DNA of 37,447 nt from Labilithrix sp. GTDB lineage: Bacteria; Myxococcota_A; Polyangia; Polyangiales; Polyangiaceae. Numbering within the stretch: position 1 is the stretch's first letter; every line of letters starts with the position of its first letter. The notes under the pieces are model-generated. The model worked only from the letters and a program-made list of their open reading frames with translations. It was not told where the DNA came from and ran no database searches. Both the position numbers and the translations under genes were made by a program. Below are positions 15,166 through 25,066 of this stretch, piece after piece. Location of the stretch: the NCBI GenBank assembly GCA_019637195.1, contig JAHBWA010000083.1, positions 1 through 37,447 on the forward strand. Direction: 5' to 3'.

Positions 15166-15405
15166 CGTGCCTCCGTTCTATGGCGCCATCGAACACGAGG
15201 ACGCGCCCGCCGTCGACGGTTCACGACGGGCCGCCCCGAGGTCCTCGGAGCGCCGCGCTGCGCCTGCGCTGCGGCTGGGCGTTGCGTTCTGCATCGGTCG
15301 CGCGATTCCCGCGCGGAGAGACGCAGACCGCGACGACGCTGCGCGCATTCACTACACTGCGGCGCGAAGCCGGGCCCTCGCCCGGGCCGCGGGGAGACTC
15401 CCTCG

Positions 15406-17271
15406 ATGACCGTCCTCTCTCGAAACCACGTGCTCGCCCTGGCGATCGCGACCCTCGCAACGTCCGCCGGCTGCTCCGGCGCGAAGAGCCCCGCGGCCGT
15501 GAGCGCCGGCCCCGCCGCGAAGGCGACCGCGACGCGCGGAGACGCGTCCCCGCTCCCGGTGACGAGGGGCACCCCGAAGACCGAGCCGCGCAGCGCGCCT
15601 CCCGGTCTCGCCGCCCTCCGCGGCGAGCTCGACCGCGCGATGAAGACGCTGGCGAGCGCGCGGCCGCCCGTTCATCACCTCGCGTACACGGTGACTCACC
15701 ACGAGGACGAGAACATCCTCGCGGAGTACGGCGTGATCGACAGCGCGACCCACCGCGAGGGCCGCACCTTCGACGTCGACGTGCGCGTCGGATCGCGCGA
15801 GTTCGACTCGCACCACGCGTCGCGGAACGTGGCGCCGGTGGGCGCCTACGTGCAGGCCCTGCCGCTCGATCCGGGCGACACCCTCGCCGCGCGCCAGGTC
15901 GCGTGGCTCGCGACCGAGCGGGCCTACAAGGACGCGGTCGAGAGGTTCGTCGCGCTCAAGAACCAGCGCGACGTCCGGACCGAGGATGAGGACAAGTCGC
16001 CCGACTTCTCCACCGAGAAGCCGACGAAGTACATCGGCGAGCCGGTGGCCGCGCTCGGCCTCGACGTCGGGATCTGGAAGAGACGGCTCGCGGCGGCGTC
16101 GGCCCGGTTCAAGGGTAAAAAGGAGATCCACGAGTCGCACGTCTCGCTGCAGGCGCGGCGGCGGACGCGCTGGCACGTGAGCTCCGAGGGCTCGGAGGTC
16201 CAGTTCTCCGATCGGTCCTACCGCTTGATGGTCACGGCGAGCACGCAGGCCGACGACGGCATGCACCTCTCGCGCTTCCGCTCGTTCGAGGCATGGACCC
16301 CCGAGGGGCTTCCGACCGACGCCGAGCTCGAGACGGCGGTCGCCGAGATCGTCACCGGGCTCGAGGCGCTCCGCCGCGCCCCGCTCGCCGAGCCGTTCAC
16401 CGGCCCCGCGATCCTCGAGGGCCGCGCCGCCGGCGTGTTCTTCCACGAGGTCATCGGTCACCGGCTCGAGGCCCACCGCCTCCGGAGCGACGCCGACGGG
16501 CACACCTTCGGCAAGAAGCTCGGCCAGCCGGTGATGCCGTCGTTCCTCTCGCTCTACGACGATCCGACGATCCTCAAGATCGGCAACACCGAGCTCAACG
16601 GCCACTATTTCTTCGACGACGAAGGCGTCCCGGCGCGGCGCGCGTCGCTGGTCGACGACGGCGTGCTGAAGGAGTTCTTGCTCAGCCGCACGCCGGCGCG
16701 CGGGCTCCTCCAGTCGAACGGCCACGGCCGCCGGCAGGAGGGCCGCCCGCTCGTCGCGCGGCAGGGCAACCTCGTCCTCGAGGCGAGCGAGACGGTGCCC
16801 GCCCCGTCGCTGCGCGCGCGCCTCGTCGAGGAGGCGAAGAAGCAGGGTCGCCCCTACGGGCTGCGCTTCGTCGACATCCAGGGCGGCTTCACCGACACGT
16901 CGCGCCACGGCACGCAGGGCTTCAAGGTGATGCCGACCGTCGTCTACCGCGTCTACACGGACGGCCGGCCCGACGAGCTCATCCGAGGCGTCGACATCGT
17001 CGGCACGCCGCTCACGATGCTGATGCGCATCCAGGCGGCCGGAGACGACTACGGCATCTTCAACGGAGTCTGCGGCGCGGAGTCGGGGTGGGTGCCGGTC
17101 AGCGCGACGAGCCCGTCGCTCCTCGTCGGACAGATCGAGACCGCGCTCAAGGACAAGGGCAACGACAAACCGCCCGTCCTCGAGGCGCCGGCCCTCACGG
17201 GCGCGGGGCCGACGACGCCCCGCGTGTCCTCCGACCCGACGACCGCCGACGACGCGCGAGGTGCACGATGA
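15406..17271 (+). CDS. Exported TldD-like metalloprotease, lipoprotein
   Basis: A 621-aa protein of the TldD/PmbA family, in which TldD supplies the zinc site for degrading unfolded peptides. A signal sequence ends at Cys23 (ATSAGC), so the protein is probably a lipoprotein; a Ser at -3 makes the lipobox imperfect. The zinc motif is intact: FFHEVIGHRLE, with His347, Glu348 and His352. Typical TldD sequence follows (LYDDPTILKIG, FFDDEGVPARR and RTP-type loops) up to the C-terminal PTVVYRVYTDG. The usual E. coli protein is cytoplasmic and has no signal peptide. A TACACT -10-like box lies at 15353-15358 and a GGGGAG ribosome-binding sequence precedes the start. The stop overlaps the next gene (ATGA). 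Confidence 0.88.
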   Translation: MTVLSRNHVLALAIATLATSAGCSGAKSPAAVSAGPAAKATATRGDASPLPVTRGTPKTEPRSAPPGLAALRGELDRAMKTLASARPPVHHLAYTVTHHEDENILAEYGVIDSATHREGRTFDVDVRVGSREFDSHHASRNVAPVGAYVQALPLDPGDTLAARQVAWLATERAYKDAVERFVALKNQRDVRTEDEDKSPDFSTEKPTKYIGEPVAALGLDVGIWKRRLAAASARFKGKKEIHESHVSLQARRRTRWHVSSEGSEVQFSDRSYRLMVTASTQADDGMHLSRFRSFEAWTPEGLPTDAELETAVAEIVTGLEALRRAPLAEPFTGPAILEGRAAGVFFHEVIGHRLEAHRLRSDADGHTFGKKLGQPVMPSFLSLYDDPTILKIGNTELNGHYFFDDEGVPARRASLVDDGVLKEFLLSRTPARGLLQSNGHGRRQEGRPLVARQGNLVLEASETVPAPSLRARLVEEAKKQGRPYGLRFVDIQGGFTDTSRHGTQGFKVMPTVVYRVYTDGRPDELIRGVDIVGTPLTMLMRIQAAGDDYGIFNGVCGAESGWVPVSATSPSLLVGQIETALKDKGNDKPPVLEAPALTGAGPTTPRVSSDPTTADDARGAR

Positions 17272-18968
17272 AGACGATCCCGCTCGCCCGCGCGCTCGCC
17301 GTGCTCGCCGTCACGTTCGCGCTCGACGCCGGCCTCACGCCCGCGGACGCGCTCGCCGCGCCGGCTGGAGCGGCGGAGGTCGTCGACGACGGCGCGGTGA
17401 AGAAGGCGATGGAAGACGAGATGGCGCGCTCGCTCGCCCAGCTCAAGCTCGGCTCCGAGGCGCCGCCGTACTTCCTCCGGTACGTCGTCGTGGACTCGGA
17501 TCGCTCCTGGGTGTCCGCGCGCCTCGGCGCGCTGGTCGACGAAGAGCGTCAGCCGAGCCGCGCCCTCCACATCGAGGTGCGCGTCGGCAGCCCCGACGAG
17601 GACAACACGAACTTCATCGGGTCCTCGCCCGGCGGCTCGGCCACCGTCACGCGCGAGGACGACTACGGCGTGCTCCGGCGCGATCTGTGGCAGCTGACGG
17701 ACCGCGAGTACAAGCAAGCGCTCGAGGCGATCGCCCGGAAGAAGGCCTCCCGCGCCGTGCAGGCCGCCGAGAAGGACAAGGTACCGGACTTCTCCAAGGC
17801 GCCCGTGGTGAACACGGTCACGAGCAAGGCGACGGCCCCGACCGCCGCCGATCTGGCCAAGCTGAAGGAGCTGACGCTGAAGCTCTCGGCCGTCTTTCGC
17901 GAGTTCCCGAAGGTCGACAGCGGCCGCGTGAGCGGCGGCACCGAGGCGTCTCGGCGCCGCCTGCTCACGAGCGAGAAGACGTGGACCGACGAGCGCAAGA
18001 CCCGCGTGCGCGTCGACGTCCTCGCGGACACCATCGCCGACGACGGCCAGCACCTGAGCTCGTCCATGGCGTTCACGGCGAGCGACGTCGCGAGCCTCCC
18101 GCCGCTCGAGAAGATGGAAGCCGACGTCCGCGCGCTCGCGAAGAACCTCACCGCGCAGCGCACCGCTCCTCAGGTCGAGGCCGGCGTCGCCAGCGTCGTC
18201 TTCGAGGGCCAAGCCGCCGGGCAGATCGCGCGGCTCCTGCTCGCCGCGCCGCTCTCCGGCCAGCCGATCCCGCGCGCGCCCGGCGAGCGCATGGCGACGG
18301 ACGGCTCGAGCTCGTTCGCCGACAAGCTCGGCCTCGTCGTCGCGCCGAAGTGGCTCGGCGTCGTCGACGATCCGACGGCCCTCGGCCCGAACAAGCGCGT
18401 CCTCGGCGGCGGCTACGACACCGACGACGAGGGCGTCCCCTCCGAACGGGTGACCCTCATCGACAAGGGCGTCGTCAAGACGCTCCTCATGTCGCGCGCC
18501 CCGCGCAAGGAGATCCCGAAGTCCAACGGTCACGGGCGCGGCGCCGCGAACATCCGCGCGGCGGCAGCGAACCTCTTCGTCACGGCGACGGGCGGCCTCG
18601 GGCAGAAGGAGCTCCTCGCCGCGGCGACGCGCTCCGCCGGACCGAAGGGCGCCGTCTACATCGTCCGGCAGCTGTCCGAGTCGAGCGGGATCGGCCGCGG
18701 GCAGACGATCCAGGCGCGCGTCGCCGTCCGCTACAAGGACGGCAAGGAAGAGCCCGTGCGGGGCCTCTCGCTCGAGGGGTTCGCCCCGAAGAAGCTCAAG
18801 AAGGACCTCGTCGCGGCAGGCAGAGAGCTGTTCGTCGTCGAGGAATACTCGCAGTCGATCGTGACGCCCGCGCTCCTGTTCGAGGACGTCGACGTCGGAC
18901 GCCCGAACGACAAGAACCGTACGCCGCCGCTCTACCCTTCGCCGCTCGCGGCAGGAGCGGCGCGCTGA
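17268..18968 (+). CDS. Exported TldE/PmbA-like partner without zinc ligands
   Basis: A 566-aa paralogue of the preceding protein. The N-terminus is a probable cleaved signal peptide (ADALAAPAGA region, about 30 residues). Where TldD has EGRAAGVFFHEVIGH this protein has EGQAAGQIARLLLAA, so all three HExxxH residues are lost. The rest aligns well: VDDPT, DTDDEGVPSERVT, SNGHGRG. That is the relation between TldD (catalytic) and TldE (non-catalytic), which form one complex. The 4-nt start/stop overlap indicates coupled translation of the pair. It is probably periplasmic. The relation to its cytoplasmic homologues in this genome cannot be judged here. Confidence 0.82.
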   Translation: MKTIPLARALAVLAVTFALDAGLTPADALAAPAGAAEVVDDGAVKKAMEDEMARSLAQLKLGSEAPPYFLRYVVVDSDRSWVSARLGALVDEERQPSRALHIEVRVGSPDEDNTNFIGSSPGGSATVTREDDYGVLRRDLWQLTDREYKQALEAIARKKASRAVQAAEKDKVPDFSKAPVVNTVTSKATAPTAADLAKLKELTLKLSAVFREFPKVDSGRVSGGTEASRRRLLTSEKTWTDERKTRVRVDVLADTIADDGQHLSSSMAFTASDVASLPPLEKMEADVRALAKNLTAQRTAPQVEAGVASVVFEGQAAGQIARLLLAAPLSGQPIPRAPGERMATDGSSSFADKLGLVVAPKWLGVVDDPTALGPNKRVLGGGYDTDDEGVPSERVTLIDKGVVKTLLMSRAPRKEIPKSNGHGRGAANIRAAAANLFVTATGGLGQKELLAAATRSAGPKGAVYIVRQLSESSGIGRGQTIQARVAVRYKDGKEEPVRGLSLEGFAPKKLKKDLVAAGRELFVVEEYSQSIVTPALLFEDVDVGRPNDKNRTPPLYPSPLAAGAAR

Positions 18969-19136
18969 GCCCGCTCGCGGTCCTCCGGGCGCGCGCCGGG
19001 CGCTCCTCGGGTCCTCGCGCGACGAGGGCTGCCGTAGTAATGTGCGCGCGCCTCATGTCACTTGATTCGCGTGTTAAAAAGCCGCACGCACGGCCCTCGC
19101 GCCGCCTCGTCGGTCCCCTCTCGCGGTGAGCATGTG

Positions 19137-21806
19137 ATGGTTCGTCGTTTCGTGACGAAGCTCGTCGATTTCGGCGGTCGCTTCCCCTTCCTTGTCCTCG
19201 GCATCGCCTTCGCCTTGATGGCCGCCTCCTGGGCCTACGCCTCCAAGCTCGAGCTCCGCTCGGACTTCCTCGAGCTGTTGCCGCGCGACAGCCCGGGCTT
19301 CCGCGCGTTCGAGCACCAGCTCGGGCGCGTCGGCGGCGGCGCGACGCTCATCGTCATCGCGGAGTCGCCCGAGCGCGCCGCGAACGAGCGGTTCATCGAC
19401 ACGCTCTCGGCCACGCTCGAGAAGGAGCGGACCGACCGAATCGCGTGCGTCGAGCAGTGCACCGACGACGCGTGCAAGAAGGCCTGCGGGCCCGAGCTCA
19501 TCGGCTACCTCGAGACCGGCACGAAGGAGGTCCGCAGCTTCTTCCACGACAACAAGTGGCTCTACGCCGAGCTCGACGAGCTCGAGGACGCCGATCGCAC
19601 GCTCGACCGTCAGATCGCGATCAAGAGCGGGCTCGTCGAGGATCTCGAGGCGCCCGACACGCCGGCCGCTCCGGCCGCGGACGCCGGCGCGAGCGCGGCG
19701 GCCCCTGCGACCAGCGACGCCGGCGCGACCGCGGCGGCCTCCCCCGCGGGGGGAGGCGCCGGCGCCGAGACCACCGAGAAGAAGAGCGCCCTCGGCCTCG
19801 ACGACTTCCGCGCGAAGTGGGAGGCCCACGCCAACAAGCACGACGACTTCCCGACCGGCTACTTCGCCTCGGCAGACGGGCAGATGGTCGGGCTCCGCAT
19901 CGTCTCCACGTCGAGCGGCACGGGCGACGCGGGCGGCGACACCCTGCTCGACCGCGTGAAGGCGCACGTCGCCGCGATGTCGCCGGCGACCTACCACCCG
20001 GGGATGGTCATCGGCTACGCCGGCGACATCCCGAACGCCGTGGCCGAGAAGGAGTCGCTCCTCAGCGAGGCCGCGATGGCGACCGGGATCGCGCTCGTCC
20101 TCATCCTCGGCGGCATCGCGTTCTTCTACCGCTCGATGTGGGCGATCCCGCTCGTCGGGTTCCCGCCGCTCTTCGGCGTCGGCTGCGCCTACGCGTTCGC
20201 GACCTACGCGTTCGGCTTCGTCAACTCGTCCGGCGCGTTCCTCGGCGCGATCATCCTCGGGAACGGCGTAAACTACCCGATCGTCCTTTACTCGCGTTAC
20301 CGCGAGTTCCGCGCGCGCAACATGGAACCGGCGGTCGCCCGCCGCGAGGCCGTGTGGAACGCCTTCCGCGCCGAGCTCGTCGGCGCGAGCGTCGCCTCGA
20401 TCGCCTACGGCTCGCTCACGATCACGAGCTTCCGCGGGTTCAGTCAGTTCGGCTTCATCGGCTTCGTCGGGATGCTGCTCGTGTGGATCTCGATGATCCC
20501 TTGCGTCCCCGCGATGATCGTCCTGCTCGAGGCGCTGCAAGAGAAGCTCCCGCCCGGCTTCCGGCAGGCGCCGCCGGTCCTCGAGGGCGACGGCAGCCGC
20601 GGCTCGATCTCGCGCATCATCGGCGACGTGACCGCGCGCTACCCGCGGCTGTTCGTCGGCGCCGCCGCGGTCCTCACGGTGGTCGCGCTCGTCAAGATCC
20701 CGAAGTTCATCCAGGACCCGTGGGAGTACAACTTCCACAACCTCGGCTCACGCACCTCCCATCACGGCGGCGCCGGCGAGTGGTCGAACAAGGCCGAGAA
20801 GGTCTTCGGCGGAAAGATGAACGTCGCGGGCGCGATGATGCTCGCCGACACGCCGGAGCAGGTGCCGCTGCTCAAGGCGAAGATCCTCGCGAACGACGCG
20901 GCGGACCCCAAGGGCACGGTCATCGCCGACATCGCGACCGTCAACGATCTGCTCCCCGGGACGAAGGAGGAGCAAGAGAAGAAGCTCGAGGTCCTCGAGC
21001 GCATCCGCGAGCGCCTGACGCCGCGCGTGCTCCACGAGCTGCCGGACGACGAGCGCGCCCGCGTCGACGAGGTCAACCCCCCCGAGACGCTCCGCGTGCT
21101 CGAGGCGAAGGACCTCCCGTCGCTGCTCCGCCGCCGCTTCGAGGAGTCGAACGGCACGGTGGGCACCCTCTTCTACGTGAAGTACAAGAGCGGTGTCTCG
21201 CTCTCGGACGGTCACAACCTGCTCCGCATCGCGAAGACGACGGACAACATCGAGCTGCCGGACGGGACGCGCGTGCTCACCGCGAGCCGCTCCACCGTGT
21301 TCGCCGAGATGATCAGCTCGATGGAGCGCGACGGCCCGATCGCGACCGCGGCGTCGTTCGGCGCCGTCGCGATCGTCGTCGCGCTCTCGACGCGCAACCG
21401 TCGCGGGACGGGCGTGGTCCTCGCGGCGCTCGTCCTCGGGGTCGTCTGGATGGTCGGCGTGGCCGCCTGGACGCACGAGAAGCTGAACTTCTTGAACTTC
21501 ATCGCCCTTCCGATCACCTTCGGGATCGGATCGGAGTACCCGTTCAACATCTACGACCGGTCGCGCTTGCTCGGCGGTGACGTCACCCAAGCCGTGAAGC
21601 TGCACCTGGGCGCCGTCACGCTGTGCAGCTACACGACGATCATCGGGTACGGCTCGCTCATCGTCGCGGACAACCAGGCGCTGCAGTCGTTCGGGAGGCT
21701 CGCCGCCATCGGCGAGATCGCCTGCATCTTCGCAGCGCTCTTCGTCCTCCCGTCCATCCTCCACGTCGTCGGGCGCCTGTTCGACCCGAACGAGGTCCAC
21801 GGCTGA
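19137..21806 (+). CDS. MMPL/RND-superfamily transporter with twin CX3C motif
   Basis: An 889-aa export protein of the MMPL/RND type. One N-terminal helix (about 16-36) precedes a first periplasmic domain, then a block of helices at about 320-490. A second half repeats the layout with its own helix and periplasmic domain, ending in a helical block at about 735-880. Residues 104-117 read CVEQCTDDACKKAC, a twin CX3C helix pair likely to be disulfide-bonded in the periplasm. A low-complexity Ala/Pro/Gly/Asp insertion lies at about 185-235. Lipid or hydrophobic-compound export is typical for such proteins; the substrate is unknown. The gene starts behind a GGTGAG sequence and faces the efflux operon tail to tail. 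Confidence 0.85.
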   Translation: MVRRFVTKLVDFGGRFPFLVLGIAFALMAASWAYASKLELRSDFLELLPRDSPGFRAFEHQLGRVGGGATLIVIAESPERAANERFIDTLSATLEKERTDRIACVEQCTDDACKKACGPELIGYLETGTKEVRSFFHDNKWLYAELDELEDADRTLDRQIAIKSGLVEDLEAPDTPAAPAADAGASAAAPATSDAGATAAASPAGGGAGAETTEKKSALGLDDFRAKWEAHANKHDDFPTGYFASADGQMVGLRIVSTSSGTGDAGGDTLLDRVKAHVAAMSPATYHPGMVIGYAGDIPNAVAEKESLLSEAAMATGIALVLILGGIAFFYRSMWAIPLVGFPPLFGVGCAYAFATYAFGFVNSSGAFLGAIILGNGVNYPIVLYSRYREFRARNMEPAVARREAVWNAFRAELVGASVASIAYGSLTITSFRGFSQFGFIGFVGMLLVWISMIPCVPAMIVLLEALQEKLPPGFRQAPPVLEGDGSRGSISRIIGDVTARYPRLFVGAAAVLTVVALVKIPKFIQDPWEYNFHNLGSRTSHHGGAGEWSNKAEKVFGGKMNVAGAMMLADTPEQVPLLKAKILANDAADPKGTVIADIATVNDLLPGTKEEQEKKLEVLERIRERLTPRVLHELPDDERARVDEVNPPETLRVLEAKDLPSLLRRRFEESNGTVGTLFYVKYKSGVSLSDGHNLLRIAKTTDNIELPDGTRVLTASRSTVFAEMISSMERDGPIATAASFGAVAIVVALSTRNRRGTGVVLAALVLGVVWMVGVAAWTHEKLNFLNFIALPITFGIGSEYPFNIYDRSRLLGGDVTQAVKLHLGAVTLCSYTTIIGYGSLIVADNQALQSFGRLAAIGEIACIFAALFVLPSILHVVGRLFDPNEVHG

Positions 21807-21813
21807 GCGGCGC

Positions 21814-21888
21814 CGCCTCCCCGGCCCGCGTCGCGAGCCGGCGCGACGCGCGCCGGCCCCGGCGCGGCGCGCCGACGGTGGGGAGGCG
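21814..21888. terminator. Nested hairpins between MMPL and efflux genes
   Basis: Inner arms GCCGGCGCG (21837-21845) and CGCGCCGGC (21849-21857) are a perfect 9-bp stem with a 3-nt loop. Outer arms CGCCTCCCC (21814-21822) and GGGGAGGCG (21880-21888) are also perfect. The element lies between convergent stop codons, so a bidirectional terminator is plausible even without a T run. Confidence 0.45.
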
Positions 21889-21913
21889 ACACCACCGGCG
21901 CGCCGCGCGTCGA

Positions 21914-24900
21914 TCACTCGGCAGGCGCCGCGTCGATGCCGTCGAGCTCGTCCCGCCCGCTGTCCTCCGGAGAGGCCCCCTTCGGGAGGATCCGCTTCAC
22001 GAAGCGCGCGACGTCGTCGGCGAGCGAGAAGATCACCGGCGTCGCGAGCAGCGTGAGCAGGAGCGACAGCGCCTGACCGCCGACGACGATCCCGCTCATC
22101 GCCTGGTTGAAGCCCGCGCCGACCCCGCGCGAGACGAGCAGCGGCACCATGCCCGCCACGAACGCGAGCGTCGTCATCAGGATCGGACGGAGGCGGTCGG
22201 CGTTGGCGTGGAGGATGGCGTCGAGCCGGCTATGACCTTGCGCGAGCAGGTGCTTCGTGTGGTCGACCTGGAGGACCGCGTTCTTCTGGACGACCCCGAA
22301 GAGCACGAGCAGCCCGAGCATCGAGAACATGTTGATGCCCTGCCCGAAGACGAGCAGCGAGAGCAGCCCGAACGGCACCGTGAGCGGGAGCGCCGTGAGG
22401 ATGACGAAGGGCTCGAGCCAAGACTCGAACTGCGCCGCGAGCACGAGGTACATGAGGAGGATGGACATCCCGAAGGCGAGCATGAAGGCCTTGCCCATCT
22501 TCGCCGACTCCTTCGTGATCCCGGTCGGCGACAGCTGGTAGCCGGGCGGCAGGTTCGCGCGCGCCGCGATGTCCTCGAGCGCGGCCTGGACCACCGAGTC
22601 GCCGACGCCCGGCGCCGACGCCGCCGTGATGTTGATGGTCCGCGCGCGCCCGAGGCGGTTGATCGTCGAGGGCCCCGTCGACGGCGCCAGCTGCACGACG
22701 GCGCTGAGCGGGACGCTCCCGAGCTTGGTCGACGGGACGCTGAGCAGGTGGAGCGCGCTCTCGTCCGATCGATACCGCTCCTCCGCGCGCGCCCGGATGT
22801 CGTACTGCTGCCCGTCCTCGGCGTACGTCGAGATCTTGAGATCGCCGACGAACAGCTGGAGCGACGACGCGATGTCGGCGACGCTGACGCCCAGGTCCGC
22901 CGCGCGGTCTCGATCGATGTTCGCCTGCAGCTCCGGCTTTCCGACGATGAGCGAGCTGTCGACGTCGACGGCCCCGGGGAACTCGCGGAGCTCGCCCGTG
23001 AGTCGCGTGGCGATGCGCCCGAGCTCGTCGAGGTCCGGGCCCGTGAGCGCGAACTGGATCGGAGCGTTCGAGTCGCCGCCGCCGAAGTCGGGCACCTCCT
23101 CGACCGCGACGCGGAAGTCCTTGCCCAGCCGCGGGACGATCTCGGTCCGCGTCCGCTGCATGATCTCGTCCTGCGCGATCTCGCGCGTGTCGGGCTCCGT
23201 GAGGAGCACGCGGACGGTCGCGAGGTTCGCGGTCTTCCGGGCGTCGCTCCCGACCGTGACGAGCGTGTGCGCCACGCCGGGCAGCGCCTTCACGTCCTGG
23301 GCGAGGCGATCGGCGACCAGCATCGTCTCGGCGACGCTCGTCCCCTCCTTGGCGCGCAGCGTGATCTGGTACTGCGCCTTGTCGTTCGGGGGCATGAAGC
23401 CGCCGGTGAGCCGCGAGCCGATCGGCCCGAGCGCGGCGAGCGCGCCCACGCAGACGAGGATCACGACCCAGCGGAAGCGCATCGCGCGCCGGAGGAGCGC
23501 GACGTACCCGCGCTCGATGGGCTTGTAGACCACGTCGACGACGCGCGTGAGCAACCCGGGCGGAGCGTTCGGATCGTGCCGCTTGAGGAGGCGCGCGCCG
23601 AGCATCGGGGTGAGCGTGAACGAGACGAAGAGCGAGACGCCGATCGCCGAGGCCATCGTCAGGCCGAAGCTCTGGAGGAAGCGACCGATGATCCCGTCCA
23701 TGAAGGCGATCGGGATGAACACCGCCATCAGCGCCAGCGTCGTCGCGAGGACGGCGAGGCCGATCTCCTTCGTCGCGAGCGCCGCGGCCGGGAACGGCTT
23801 CATCCCGCGCCTCTCGATGAAGCTCATGATGTTCTCGATGACGACGATCGCGTCGTCGATCACGAGGCCGACCGCGAGCGCCAGCGCGAGCAGCGTGAGG
23901 AAGTTCAGCGTGAAGCCGAAGAGGTACATGACCGCGAAGGTCCCGACGATCGAGATCGGGATCGCGAGCGCGGCGATCGCCGTGCTGCGGCCGCTGCCGA
24001 GGAAGACGAGCACGATCACCGCGGCCAGGACCGCGCCGAGGACGAGGTGCTCGAGGACCGCGTGGGTCGACGTGCGGATGACGCCGGAGTTGTCGTAGAC
24101 GACCTCGAGGGCGACGCCGGACGGCAGCTCGCCCCGGATGTCGTCGATCCGCGCGAGCACCTGATCGACGACGGCGACGGTGTTCTTGCCGGACTGCTTC
24201 TTGATCTGGAGGACGACCGTGCGCTCGCCGTCGAACTGCGCGGCGGACTCCTCCCTCTCCGACCCGTCCTCCACGCGCGCGACGTCGTCGACGCGGACGA
24301 GGTGTCCGTCCCGCTGCTGGACGATGATCCGGCCGATCTCGGCCACCGAGCCGACGCGGCCCGCGACGCGGAGCGTGATGTCCGCCGGTCCGGTCTCGAC
24401 GCTCCCGCCGGGGACGTTCAGGTTCTGCGCGCCGATCGCGCGCTGGACGTCGAACGCCGTCAGGCCGTGCGAGCGGAGCGCGATCGGGTCCATCAGCACG
24501 TTGATCTGCCGCTTCCGCGCGCCGACGAGGTTCACCTCGCCGACGCCGTCGATCGTCTCGAGCCGGCGCCGGACGACCTTGTCCGCGAGCTCGGAGATGT
24601 CGCGCACCGACTCCTTCGAGCGCAGAGCGACGAAGAGCACGGGGCTCGCGCCGGGGTCCACCTTGCTCACGACCGGAGGGTCGATGCCCTTGGGCAGCTC
24701 CGGCAGGATCTGGCTGACCTTGTCGCGCACCTCCTGCGCCGCGACGTCGACGGGCTTGTCGAGCACGAAGGACGCGATCACGATCGACACGCCCTCGCTG
24801 GAGGTGGAGCGGAGCTCGTCGACGCCGCTGATCGTGTTGACCGAGCCCTCGATCTTGTCGGTGACGTCGGACTCGATCTCCTGCGCCGCCGAGCCCGGCA

Positions 24901-25054
24901 GCGTCGTGGTGATGACGACGACGGGGATGTCGACGTTCGGGAAGTAGTCGAGCCCGAGCTTGCCGTACGACATCGCGCCGAGCGCGACCAAGAGGATCAT
25001 GATCACGGTCGCGAAGACCGGGCGCTTGATGGAGATGCGGGCGAGCCACTGCAT
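21914..25054 (-). CDS. HAE1-type RND efflux transporter (AcrB-like)
   Basis: A 1046-aa inner-membrane pump that moves hydrophobic compounds out with proton influx. It has the standard layout of a first helix, a large periplasmic domain, six helices, a second periplasmic domain and six helices. The start ISIKRPVFATVIMILLVALG is typical of the family. The paired Asp of helix 4 is visible in GLVIDDAIVVIEN around residue 400. The second half repeats the layout and ends in a short hydrophilic tail. It starts behind a GAAGGGAGCG ribosome-binding sequence and lies 12 bp after the adaptor gene, so the two are an operon under the divergent TetR. An outer-membrane channel gene is not in the window. Confidence 0.95.
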   Translation of the reverse strand: MQWLARISIKRPVFATVIMILLVALGAMSYGKLGLDYFPNVDIPVVVITTTLPGSAAQEIESDVTDKIEGSVNTISGVDELRSTSSEGVSIVIASFVLDKPVDVAAQEVRDKVSQILPELPKGIDPPVVSKVDPGASPVLFVALRSKESVRDISELADKVVRRRLETIDGVGEVNLVGARKRQINVLMDPIALRSHGLTAFDVQRAIGAQNLNVPGGSVETGPADITLRVAGRVGSVAEIGRIIVQQRDGHLVRVDDVARVEDGSEREESAAQFDGERTVVLQIKKQSGKNTVAVVDQVLARIDDIRGELPSGVALEVVYDNSGVIRTSTHAVLEHLVLGAVLAAVIVLVFLGSGRSTAIAALAIPISIVGTFAVMYLFGFTLNFLTLLALALAVGLVIDDAIVVIENIMSFIERRGMKPFPAAALATKEIGLAVLATTLALMAVFIPIAFMDGIIGRFLQSFGLTMASAIGVSLFVSFTLTPMLGARLLKRHDPNAPPGLLTRVVDVVYKPIERGYVALLRRAMRFRWVVILVCVGALAALGPIGSRLTGGFMPPNDKAQYQITLRAKEGTSVAETMLVADRLAQDVKALPGVAHTLVTVGSDARKTANLATVRVLLTEPDTREIAQDEIMQRTRTEIVPRLGKDFRVAVEEVPDFGGGDSNAPIQFALTGPDLDELGRIATRLTGELREFPGAVDVDSSLIVGKPELQANIDRDRAADLGVSVADIASSLQLFVGDLKISTYAEDGQQYDIRARAEERYRSDESALHLLSVPSTKLGSVPLSAVVQLAPSTGPSTINRLGRARTINITAASAPGVGDSVVQAALEDIAARANLPPGYQLSPTGITKESAKMGKAFMLAFGMSILLMYLVLAAQFESWLEPFVILTALPLTVPFGLLSLLVFGQGINMFSMLGLLVLFGVVQKNAVLQVDHTKHLLAQGHSRLDAILHANADRLRPILMTTLAFVAGMVPLLVSRGVGAGFNQAMSGIVVGGQALSLLLTLLATPVIFSLADDVARFVKRILPKGASPEDSGRDELDGIDAAPAE

Positions 25055-25066
25055 GCGACGCTCCCT

